A stretch of 64,000 bases of DNA, taken from contig CAVSRD010000008.1 of assembly GCA_963730315.1 (NCBI GenBank), forward strand, positions 8,116-72,115. Direction: 5' to 3'. A program made the translations under genes and the position numbers. Below the pieces are notes generated by a model, which had not been told where the DNA came from, did no database searches, and saw nothing but the letters and a program-made list of their open reading frames with translations. Position 1 is the stretch's first letter, and every line of letters starts with the position of its first letter. The stretch is from VRUE01 sp963730315 (GTDB taxonomy: Bacteria; Actinomycetota; Thermoleophilia; Solirubrobacterales; 70-9). Below are positions 40,656 to 51,360 of this stretch, piece after piece.

Positions 40656-41933
40656 CTACTCGGTCGCCACCGCGAAGGCCTCCTCGGCGCCGAGGAAGGG
40701 GGCGAGGGTGACGTAGACGGCGAGCGGCACCATCTCCGCGAGGCGCTCGGGGCCCTTCTGCTTGACGTGGTCGTAGAAGAGGGCGTAGAGGGCCCCGCCG
40801 ATCGCCTCGGAGGCGATCGGCAGCGTCTCGGGCTTCAGCTCGTAGCCCGGCGCCAGCAGCCCCTCCATGCCTTCGGTCACCACCTCGCGCTGCTCAAGGG
40901 CCCGCTTGCCCGCCGCGTACATCTCCACCGCGCCCAGCCGCGCGTACTCGGGCTCCCCTATGCCGAAGGTGAACATCTCCTCCTGGGTCCCCCGCACCGC
41001 GTGCGGCCAGTCGGTCGCCCGGCGGAAGGCCGGCAGCGCCGCCGCCAGCATCTGCGCCGAGCCGCTGTCCAGGGCGGCCACGGTCGCGTCCTCCTTGTTG
41101 GCGAAGTGCTCATAGAAGGTGCGCTGCGAGGTCTTCGCCCGCTCGACCACCTCGGCGACCGTCGTCTCCGGGTAGCCCTTCTCAGCGATCACCGCCGCCA
41201 GCGCCCGCAGGATCCGCTCCGGCGGGTTGGCGGAGGCCTGGCGCTCCTCGAAGGAGAGCACCCGCGGCGCTCGCCGCCGCGGCGCCTTCAGCGGACCGGG
41301 GGGCGGGGGGCAGGAGAAGACCCACTGCCACAGTTCCGGCGCCAGCCCGGGCAGCTCCTCCGCCTGGTCGCGGTAGAGCCGTTTGTGGATCACCTTCTGC
41401 ACCCCTCCGAGGATCGCCCGCACCAGCCAGGAGGGCGTGCCCTGGTGGCCGGGCGTGCGCTCCAGCAGCCCCCCGACCAGCACCTCGAAGGCGTCCGTCG
41501 TGCGGTCGACCAGCGCCACCCCCTGCGGCCCGGCGGCGTAGATCTCGACGAAGCACATCTTCCCCGCCGCCTCCTGCCGCGCGATCGCCTCGATCAGCGC
41601 TTCGAAGGCCCCCTGCCCGGCTGCCGCATCGGCGGCGGGCTCCGGCCCGCCGACCATCGCCAGCGCCGGCTCGACCAGCGCCTCGATCGCCGCCAGGAAG
41701 CACGCCTGCTTGTCCTCGAAGTGACGGTAGAAGGCGCTGCGCGAGACGCCCGAGAGCTTCACCAGGTCGGCCACCGTGGTCGCCTCATAGCCCTTCTCGG
41801 CCACCGTCGCCACCATCGCCGCGAACAGCCGCTCGCGCTGGTTGCGCTCGGCCTCCTCGTGCGGCGTCCCGCGTCCCGGCCGCAGCATTCTCTCCCGCAG
41901 CTCGCTCGAGTCCCCCCACGGCGTCAGCACCAT
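40656..41933 (-). CDS. Tandem double TetR-family regulator
   Basis: 425 residues holding two complete TetR units in one chain. Unit 1 has its helix-turn-helix at about 34-80 (AEKGYEATTVADLVKLSGVS, then RSAFYRHFEDKQACF). Unit 2 has its own at about 239-285 (AEKGYPETTVAEVVERAKTS, then QRTFYEHFANKEDA). Each is followed by its own helical ligand domain, with a Pro/Arg-rich linker at about 207-225. A normal TetR works as a homodimer of ~200 residues, so this chain could act as an intramolecular dimer. ATG 41933 is preferred; ATGs at 42059 and 41888 are possible and none has a clear ribosome-binding site. Confidence 0.88.
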   Translation of the reverse strand: MVLTPWGDSSELRERMLRPGRGTPHEEAERNQRERLFAAMVATVAEKGYEATTVADLVKLSGVSRSAFYRHFEDKQACFLAAIEALVEPALAMVGGPEPAADAAAGQGAFEALIEAIARQEAAGKMCFVEIYAAGPQGVALVDRTTDAFEVLVGGLLERTPGHQGTPSWLVRAILGGVQKVIHKRLYRDQAEELPGLAPELWQWVFSCPPPPGPLKAPRRRAPRVLSFEERQASANPPERILRALAAVIAEKGYPETTVAEVVERAKTSQRTFYEHFANKEDATVAALDSGSAQMLAAALPAFRRATDWPHAVRGTQEEMFTFGIGEPEYARLGAVEMYAAGKRALEQREVVTEGMEGLLAPGYELKPETLPIASEAIGGALYALFYDHVKQKGPERLAEMVPLAVYVTLAPFLGAEEAFAVATE

Positions 41934-42306
41934 CGCCGTGGCACGATATCCGGGCTCGTCGGCGTTTCTCTTCGCGGGCGCACGGGATCTTCCAAGGGGT
42001 ACGTCCACGACCCGGTGCAGGCTTGCGGCGGTGGTTTTCACGACGCGCTCAAACCGCATTGTAGAGCAGGAATAAGCAGGTTTCCAGTGTCCGGATGCGA
42101 GATTAATCCTCGCGGTACCTTGACAAGTCGGTCTGTCTGTGTTCCAATACCGCCAGCCTAGCGGGATGAGCATCCCCCTTTTGGGGGCTGGCGGTGTTCC
42201 AAAGGGCGGGAGAGATAAACGAGCCCAACGGCCCCGGTCAGGGGACCAGGCGAGAAGCCGGTCAGGCGGGGGACGATGGGACAGGGATACAGAGGAGAAG
42301 AGCTAC
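41934..42306. other. Intergenic control region between the tandem TetR gene and the secreted-protein locus
   Basis: A 373-nt stretch without a supported gene (shorter if the regulator starts at ATG 42059). It contains the plus-strand promoter at 42121-42149. A hairpin ACCGCCAGCC (42150-42159) / GGCTGGCGGT (42186-42195) encloses two smaller hairpins (GGGAT-ATCCC and CCCC-TTTT-GGGG) and is flanked on both sides by GTTCCAA. A GC-rich, structured leader of about 110 nt leads to the ribosome-binding site of the propeller gene. I could not match the leader to a known riboswitch. Confidence 0.6.
42121..42149 (+). promoter_or_regulatory. Sigma70-type promoter with operator motif in the spacer, site B
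   Basis: -35 TTGACA (42121-42126), a 17-nt spacer and -10 TCCAAT (42144-42149). The spacer AGTCGGTCTGTCTGTGT carries the CGGTCyGT...TGTTCyAAT motif shared with 38676-38704. The expected transcript starts near 42156 and reads into the secreted-protein operon. The divergent gene is the tandem TetR regulator, which is the obvious candidate to bind here and repress by blocking RNA polymerase. Confidence 0.7.
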
Positions 42307-44376
42307 GTGATACGGCACGCGAAAGCATCGTTTGCGGGATCGACCCAGGACGGCGGCACGCGCCGCGGCTTCTACGGATTGGTCTGCCTCTGCGTCCTCG
42401 GCCTCGCGGCCTTCCTAGGGACTGGTGCGCCCTCGGCCGGCGCCGCCCAGGCCTGCTCCAACGAAGCCTTCCGCAGCGGACCCTCCGGCCACCTCCCCGA
42501 CTGCCGCGCCTACGAGATGGTCACGCCCCCCGAAAAGGAAGGGTACGAGCCCGACGACGTGCTCCGAGTCAATCTCGCCCCGGCACCGACTGCGGCGCCA
42601 AACGGGAATTCAATCCTCTGGTCGGTGGAGCGGGGCGCGTTCGGGGAACCTCCCTCGAATGGCCCGACCAGCGACTACCTGTCCCGGCGGGGGGCGAACT
42701 GGAGCAGCGAAGCCATCAATCCCCCCATCGTTCCTTCCGGACTGGCCTTCCTTCAGGCCACGTTCCCCCTTGGCTTAACCGAAGACTTTTCCAAACTCGT
42801 CGTCAAAGGAGCGCCGGAACCTCCTCTGACACCCGACGCATCGGAAAACTCTTCTAACCTCTACATCCGCGACCTCGCCGGCGACGCCTACCGGCTGCTC
42901 ACCCTCGGGTTGGCGCCGAACCTGGGTCTAGAACTCGAATACGACCTCGGTGGAATATCGGCGGACGGTGGTCAGGTGGTCTTCAAATCGGAATTCGAAC
43001 TGGCTGGATGCGGTGGCCCACCGAACGAACAGCTCTGCAACTGGAACGGGGCGACCGGCGCGCTGAGCCTGGTTGGCGTGAAGCCCGGCGGAGAAGTCAG
43101 CACAGGCACTGTCACCATCGCTGGCCCGGTATGGCGGCGCCCGGTCTCTACGGACGGCTCGCGGGTCTACTTCCACGAAAGCGGCGCCAGCACGTGCGCC
43201 GGGGTCTGCGTCCGCATCGGCGCCTCCACCACGGAGGTCGTCGGCACCAGTGGAAGCAGCTTTCAGTTCGCCAACACCGAAGGAACGGTTGCCTACGTCA
43301 TCCAAGGCGGCGAACTCAAACGCTACGAAGCCGGTGGCGGCGCAGCGACCCCCCTCACGCCGCCAGCAGGCGAAGTGCAGGGCGTGCTCGGCGCCTCTAG
43401 CGACGGCTCGCGGGTCTACTTCGTATCCAAAGAAGCACTCGCCCCAGGGGCGACGGCCACGGAAAACAACCTCTACTTGTGGACGCAAGGCGGAGGGTTC
43501 CAATTCATCGCCACCGGGAACACCAGCGCCAACTTCACGAGTAACTGGAGCACCAGCGACTCACGAACCTCCCGCGTGACTCCGGACGGGATGCACCTCG
43601 CCTTCACCGCGAACAACAGCCTCACCGGCTTCCCCGACAACGGAAAATCCCAGGCCTACCTCTACAGCGCCGCGACGGGCGCACTGGTCTGCGCCTCCTG
43701 CGTCGTCGCGGAACCGGCCAACGGCGCCAGTATCAATGGGGGGACGACGGGCTTCCGTTTGCCGCGCAACCTCTCCGACGACGGCGGCCACCTCTTCTTC
43801 ACCACCAAAGAAGCGCTGGTGCCGGAGGACTCAAACGGGGTGGATGACATCTACGAGTACGACGCGGCAAGCGGCGCGGTGAGCCTGATCTCCACCGGCA
43901 CCGACTCGACGAAAGCTTACTTCGGCGATGCCAGCTCCGCCGGCACGGACGCGCTCTTCATCACGCGCGAACGCCTGGTCCCGCTCGATGTGGACGACGC
44001 CCTCGACGTCTACGACGCGCGGGTCGGCGGCGGCCTCGCCTCGCAGTATCCGGCCCCGCAAGCCCCGCCGTGCACGGGCGATGCCTGTCGCGGCGCATCG
44101 AGCACCCCCAACCTGGCGGCCCCCGCCTCGGCCGGCTTGGTCGGCAAGGGCAACGTCTCCTCGGAGCAAAACTGCAACAAGCTGGGCCGCGAAGCGAAGA
44201 AGCTCAGCAACCGCGCCAAGCGGCTGCGCAAGAACGGCAAGCAGGCGAAGCGCAACGGCAAGTCCGCGATCGCCAGGAAGCGCAGCAAGAAAGCCACCCG
44301 CCTCGCGAAGCGCGCCAGGAACAAGAGCAAGAGCGCCAAGAAGTGTAGGAAGCGCAACCGGAGGGCGAGCAAATGA
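42307..44376 (+). CDS. Secreted beta-propeller (WD40/TolB-like repeat) protein with a basic C-terminal tail
   Basis: 689 residues. A long signal peptide ends near APSAGA (about residue 46). The body repeats a DGxxVxF pattern with PD40/TolB-like blade character: SADGGQVVFKSE, STDGSRVYFHES, SSDGSRVYFVSKEAL, TPDGMHLAFTANN, SDDGGHLFFTTKEAL and AGTDALFITRERL. The last ~70 residues are almost entirely Lys, Arg, Ala, Asn and Ser (for example AKKLSNRAKRLRKNGKQAKR), suited to binding anionic wall polymers or nucleic acid. GTG 42307 is preceded by AGGAGA. Codons GAA, AAA and CAA are more common than in flanking genes. Confidence 0.78.
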   Translation: MIRHAKASFAGSTQDGGTRRGFYGLVCLCVLGLAAFLGTGAPSAGAAQACSNEAFRSGPSGHLPDCRAYEMVTPPEKEGYEPDDVLRVNLAPAPTAAPNGNSILWSVERGAFGEPPSNGPTSDYLSRRGANWSSEAINPPIVPSGLAFLQATFPLGLTEDFSKLVVKGAPEPPLTPDASENSSNLYIRDLAGDAYRLLTLGLAPNLGLELEYDLGGISADGGQVVFKSEFELAGCGGPPNEQLCNWNGATGALSLVGVKPGGEVSTGTVTIAGPVWRRPVSTDGSRVYFHESGASTCAGVCVRIGASTTEVVGTSGSSFQFANTEGTVAYVIQGGELKRYEAGGGAATPLTPPAGEVQGVLGASSDGSRVYFVSKEALAPGATATENNLYLWTQGGGFQFIATGNTSANFTSNWSTSDSRTSRVTPDGMHLAFTANNSLTGFPDNGKSQAYLYSAATGALVCASCVVAEPANGASINGGTTGFRLPRNLSDDGGHLFFTTKEALVPEDSNGVDDIYEYDAASGAVSLISTGTDSTKAYFGDASSAGTDALFITRERLVPLDVDDALDVYDARVGGGLASQYPAPQAPPCTGDACRGASSTPNLAAPASAGLVGKGNVSSEQNCNKLGREAKKLSNRAKRLRKNGKQAKRNGKSAIARKRSKKATRLAKRARNKSKSAKKCRKRNRRASK

Positions 44377-44435
44377 TCGGGCGCCCGCAGAAGAAGCGAA
44401 GCGAGACCTCAACCGTGGAGAAGGAGAAAGCACAG

Positions 44436-47156
44436 ATGAAGGCCCCGAGCATCGCCCACCGCAACCTGCCGCGCTTCCTCGGCGCCCTCGCGGCAGCGGC
44501 CCTCTGCATCCTGGCGCTCGGCGCCGGCAGCGCCGGCGCCGCCTTCGGGATCGAAAACTTCGACGGAGAAGTGAGCAAGTGCAAAAACCCACCCACCTGC
44601 ACAGAACTCGAACCTGCCACCCAAGCCGGCAGCCACCCCTACGAAGCGGGTACCGAATTCGATGTCACCACTTTCGAAGAACCGGGGTTCTGCTTCCCTA
44701 TCTGCGAACTCCCTGAAGGAGGGGGCTTCAAGGACGTCGAGGTGAAGCTCCCCGCCGGCTTGGTCGGCAACCCGAGGGCGGTGGGTACCTGCCCGAACGC
44801 CTCCATCATCTCGCCCCTCTTCGTATTCGGGGTGCCCCCGGAGTGCAGAAGCGCGGTGGTCGGCACGACCGTGCTGAGGGGCGGCGCCTCCATTCTGCCT
44901 ATCGGCCCCGAACCGGTCTTTAACCTAGAACCAGGCCCGAACCATCCCGCCAGGTTCGGCTTCAGGGCCCTGACCTCGGCGGTTGTCCTGACTGCGGGGA
45001 TTCGAACCGGGGACGACTACGGGCTGACGGTCAAACTCCCCAATGCCAACCAGACGCTGCCGGTAACGGGCACCGAACTGAACTTCTGGGGAGTGCCCGG
45101 CGAAACGAGCCATGACGCGGATCGCGGCGGGCCCTACGGAAAACCGGTGCGGCCCTTCCTCAGCAACCCGACCTCCTGCACCGGACCGGTGCTGACCAGC
45201 CTGCGGCTCAACTCCTGGCAGCAGCCGAACAGCTACCAGGAAGCGGGCTTCCTCAGCCACAACGCCGCCATGGAACCGATCGGTGCTGACGGCTGCGACA
45301 AACTCGTCTTCGAACCTTCGCTCAGCCTGCAGTCGGATCCGCCCAGCGCGGCCTCGCCGACGGCGCTGAGCGCCACGCTGCACGTCCCCCAGCACAACGA
45401 CGACCCCACCGGGCTGATCACCTCGCACCTGAAGAAGGCGGTCGTCAAGCTGCCGCCCGGGGTCACGGTCAACGCCGCCGCGGCGGCCGGCCTCGGGTCC
45501 TGCAGCGAGGCGCAGTTCGGCCTCGACAACAACAACCCGGTGAGTTGCCCGAGCGACTCGCGGATCGGCCTGGGCGAAATCGTCACCCCGCTGCTGGCGA
45601 ATCCGCTGACCGGCTCGATCTACCTCGCCCAGCAGAACGCCAACCCGTTCGGCAGCCTGCTGGCGATCTACTACGTGGTCGAGGAGCAGGGGGTGACGAT
45701 CAAGATCGCCGGCAAGATCGACACCGACCCGAACACGGGCCAGGTCACCGCGACCTTCGACAACAACCCGCAGCTGCCGTTCAGCGATTTCAAGCTGGAC
45801 TTCTTCGGCGGCCCCGGCGGGGTGCTGGTCAACCCCAGCGATTGCGGCGACAAGACCTACACCAGCGCGATCAGCTCCTGGTCGGGCGGCACCGCTAATA
45901 CGAACAACTCGTTGTCGATCAACCAGAACTGCTCGACGGGCGGCTTCAACCCGGGCTTCAACGCCGGCTCCACCAACCCGGTGGCGGGCGACTACGCGCC
46001 GTTCGCGCTCAACGTCTCGCGAAACGACGGCGAACAGAACGTCGCCGCGATCGGCGCCTCGCTGCCGAAGGGCCTCTCGGCGAAGCTGGCCGGCGTGCCG
46101 GTTTGCCCGCCCGCCAACGCGGCGGCGGGCTCCTGCCCGGCTTCCAGCCAGGTCGGCTCGGTGAACATCGCCGCCGGCACGGGCCCCCAACCGGTCTGGG
46201 TGCCCCAGCCGGGCAAGGCGCCGACCGCGGTCTACCTGGCCGGCCCCTACAAAGGCGACCCCTACAGCCTCGCCTTCCGGGTGCCGGTCCAGGCGGGTCC
46301 GTTTGACCTCGGCACGGTGGCGCTGCGCGCCTCGGTGCACATCGACCCGGTAACCGCGCAGATCTCGGTCGCCTCGGACTCCCTGCCGCAGATCCTGCAG
46401 GGGATCCCGATCGACTACCGCCAGATCCACATCGGCATCGACCGGGCGGGCTTCACGCTCAACCCGACCAACTGCCAGGCACAGGCGGTCGCCTCGACGA
46501 TCGTCTCCGACACCGGAGCGGCGGTCACCCCGGCCTCGCGCTTCCAGGTCGGCTCCTGCGGCAACCTCGGCCTCAAGCCGAAGCTCTACACCCGGATCTG
46601 GGGCAAGACCAACCGCGGCGCGCACCCGAAGCTGCGGGCGATCCTGCAGCCGCGCAAGGGCGATGCCAACCTGGGCCGCATCGCGCTCACCCTGCCGCGC
46701 TCGGAGTTCCTCGACCAGGCCCACATCAAGACGATCTGCACCAGGGTGCAGTTCGCGGCGAACGCCTGCCCGTCGGGCTCGGTCTACGGCTACGCGAAGG
46801 CGTTCTCGCCGCTGCTCGACCAGCTCGTGCAGGGCCCGGTGTATCTGCGCAGCTCCAACCACAAGCTGCCCGACCTGGTGGCCGACATGAGCGGCCAGGT
46901 CGACATCGACCTGGCCGGGCGGATCGACAGCAAGAACAAGGGCATTCGGACCACCTTCGAATCGCCCCCCGACGTTCCGGTCACCAAGTTCATCCTCTAC
47001 ATGAAGGGCGGCCAGAAGGGCCTGCTGGTCAACAGCCGCAACATCTGCAACGCGACCTACCGCTCCAACGCCAACCTGCGCGGCCAGAACGGCCGCAAGA
47101 CGACGCTGAAGCCGGTGCTGAAGAACAACCGCTGCAAGGGCAAGAAGAAGAAGTAG
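44436..47156 (+). CDS. Large secreted four-module protein, paralogue 1
   Basis: 906 residues with a signal peptide (LGALAAAALCILALGAGSAGA). I recognise no named domain, but four related modules of ~190-220 residues can be read. They end near residues 248 (FLSNPTSC), 470 (VLVNPSDC), 680 (FTLNPTNC) and 871 (LLVNSRNIC). Each usually has a 'CPxxSxxG...VYL' segment mid-way and is probably a disulfide-bonded beta-sandwich. The C-terminus is basic (CKGKKKK). ATG 44436 has a good AAGGAG and aligns with paralogue 2; an ATG at 44373 overlaps the upstream stop by 4 nt and would add 21 charged residues. Confidence 0.8.
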   Translation: MKAPSIAHRNLPRFLGALAAAALCILALGAGSAGAAFGIENFDGEVSKCKNPPTCTELEPATQAGSHPYEAGTEFDVTTFEEPGFCFPICELPEGGGFKDVEVKLPAGLVGNPRAVGTCPNASIISPLFVFGVPPECRSAVVGTTVLRGGASILPIGPEPVFNLEPGPNHPARFGFRALTSAVVLTAGIRTGDDYGLTVKLPNANQTLPVTGTELNFWGVPGETSHDADRGGPYGKPVRPFLSNPTSCTGPVLTSLRLNSWQQPNSYQEAGFLSHNAAMEPIGADGCDKLVFEPSLSLQSDPPSAASPTALSATLHVPQHNDDPTGLITSHLKKAVVKLPPGVTVNAAAAAGLGSCSEAQFGLDNNNPVSCPSDSRIGLGEIVTPLLANPLTGSIYLAQQNANPFGSLLAIYYVVEEQGVTIKIAGKIDTDPNTGQVTATFDNNPQLPFSDFKLDFFGGPGGVLVNPSDCGDKTYTSAISSWSGGTANTNNSLSINQNCSTGGFNPGFNAGSTNPVAGDYAPFALNVSRNDGEQNVAAIGASLPKGLSAKLAGVPVCPPANAAAGSCPASSQVGSVNIAAGTGPQPVWVPQPGKAPTAVYLAGPYKGDPYSLAFRVPVQAGPFDLGTVALRASVHIDPVTAQISVASDSLPQILQGIPIDYRQIHIGIDRAGFTLNPTNCQAQAVASTIVSDTGAAVTPASRFQVGSCGNLGLKPKLYTRIWGKTNRGAHPKLRAILQPRKGDANLGRIALTLPRSEFLDQAHIKTICTRVQFAANACPSGSVYGYAKAFSPLLDQLVQGPVYLRSSNHKLPDLVADMSGQVDIDLAGRIDSKNKGIRTTFESPPDVPVTKFILYMKGGQKGLLVNSRNICNATYRSNANLRGQNGRKTTLKPVLKNNRCKGKKKK

Positions 47157-47216
47157 GGCGAGCGGGAGGCGCCCGCCCAGCCGGCACGGCCGGCACCGAG
47201 CATCCGATTGGTCATC

Positions 47217-47248
47217 GACCCGGCGGCCCCAATTGGGGCCGCCGGGTC
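47217..47248 (+). terminator. Perfect 32-nt palindrome / terminator-like hairpin after paralogue 1
   Basis: GACCCGGCGGCCCC pairs fully with GGGGCCGCCGGGTC around the loop AATT, 60 nt after the stop of paralogue 1. It is followed by TATCT, a poor U-tract. The 14-bp GC-rich stem is far stronger than anything nearby and probably ends or protects the upstream mRNA. The rest of the 206-nt gap (47157-47362) shows no gene. Confidence 0.65.
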
Positions 47249-47362
47249 TATCTAGAGGAAGATCGTTGTTGAGCGGAGAGGCGTCACCCGCTAGCCTGGG
47301 GCACCCGACAGCGCGGGGGGAGCCGGGAGACAGGGACGGTCGGGATCGAGAAAAGCGACTAG

Positions 47363-50169
<2,807 letters not shown>

Positions 50170-50185
<16 letters not shown>

Positions 50186-51312
50186 CCGACGAGCAGGCGG
50201 ACTTCGTCGACGCGATTCGCGGCTTCTGCGCGCGCGAGTGCGGGAACAAGGAGCAGCGGGAGCGGCTCACCGACGGCTACCGGCTGCACCACAGCGACGC
50301 CGTCTACAAGCAGATGGCCGAGCTGGGCTGGCTGGGGGTGACGATCCCCGAGCGCTACGGCGGCTCGGGCGGCTCGATGCTCGACGCATGCCTGTTCATG
50401 GAGGAGACGTCGCGGGGGCTGGCGCCGATCGGCGGCTACGCGACGACGCTGATCGTTGCCGGCGCCACGCAGCGTTTCGGCACCGAGGAGCAGAAGCGGG
50501 AGATCCTCGGGGGGATCGCCGCCGGCGCGGTCGAGGCGATCGCGATGACCGAGCCCGAGGCCGGCTCAGACGTCGGCTCGCTCACCACCTCCGCCGAGCG
50601 GGTGAACGGCGGCTTCGTCCTCAACGGGCAGAAGGTCTTCATCTCCAACGCCCACATCGCCGACCACATCCTGGTCGTCTGCCGCACCACCAAGGCCGAC
50701 TCCAAGCACGACGGCCTCTCGATGATCTGGCTGCCGCGCGAGGCCGACGGCCTCGAGATCGTCCCGATCGAGACGATGGGCGGCACCGAGACCAACACCC
50801 TCTACCTGAGCGACGTCGGGGCGCCCGCCGAGGCGCTGCTCGGAGAGGTCGACCAGGCCTGGACGCAGCTGATGGCCGGCCTCAACGTCGAGCGGCTGAT
50901 CCTCGCAGCGACGATGCTGGGGATCGCCCAGCGGGCCTTCGACGACGCGCTCGCCTACGTCAAGGAGCGCAAGCAGTTCGGTCGCCCGATCGGCTCCTTC
51001 CAGGCGCTCCAGCACCGGCTCGCCGACATGGCCACCGAGATCGAAAGCGCCCGGCTGATGACCCGTTGGGTCGCCGCCCTCACCGACGAGGACCCCGACC
51101 GGATGCTTCCCCGCGAGGCCTCAATGGTGAAGCTGCACGTGACCGAGGTCGCCAAACGCGTCGCGGTCGAGGGGATGCAGCTGATGGGCGGTTACGGCTA
51201 CTCCTCCGAGTACGACATGGAGCGCCTCGTGCGCGCCACGATGGTCTCGACCATCTACGGCGGCACCTCGGAGATCCAGCGCACGATCATCGCCAAAACG
51301 CTCGGCCTCTGA
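50170..51312 (+). CDS. Acyl-CoA dehydrogenase
   Basis: 380 residues, complete. Flavoenzyme of fatty-acid or related acyl-CoA alpha,beta-oxidation. Signatures: AMTEPEAGSDVGSLTT (FAD/substrate binding) and the C-terminal QLMGGYGYSSEYDMERLVRA, TIYGGTSEIQRTIIAKTLGL. The usual catalytic Glu position is in the latter region (YGGTSE). The ATG lies only 4 nt after the tRNA-Thr 3' end, and no Shine-Dalgarno is free of the tRNA, so its mRNA may be released as a nearly leaderless message by tRNA 3' processing. Confidence 0.94.
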
Positions 51313-51319
51313 GCGCCTC

Positions 51320-51360
51320 GGGGCGCGTTTGTCGGGAATAGCCCGATCAACGCGCCCCGG
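51320..51360. repeat. 41-bp direct repeat, copy 1 (3' side of DUF559 gene)
   Basis: It matches 52173-52213 at 36 of 41 positions, in the same orientation. This copy folds well: outer stem GGGGCGCGTT/AACGCGCCCC and inner stem TCGGG/CCCGA. It contains the stop codon of the DUF559 gene (TGA, minus strand, at 51347-51349), so the gene ends inside the repeat. It could also act as a bidirectional terminator for the convergent acyl-CoA dehydrogenase. Confidence 0.85.

Noticed and set aside
42061..42120. A second, minus-strand copy of the shared operator motif in front of the tandem TetR gene
   Set aside because: No CGGTCyGT core is present on the minus strand there. Any auto-control would have to act through the single site at 42121-42149.
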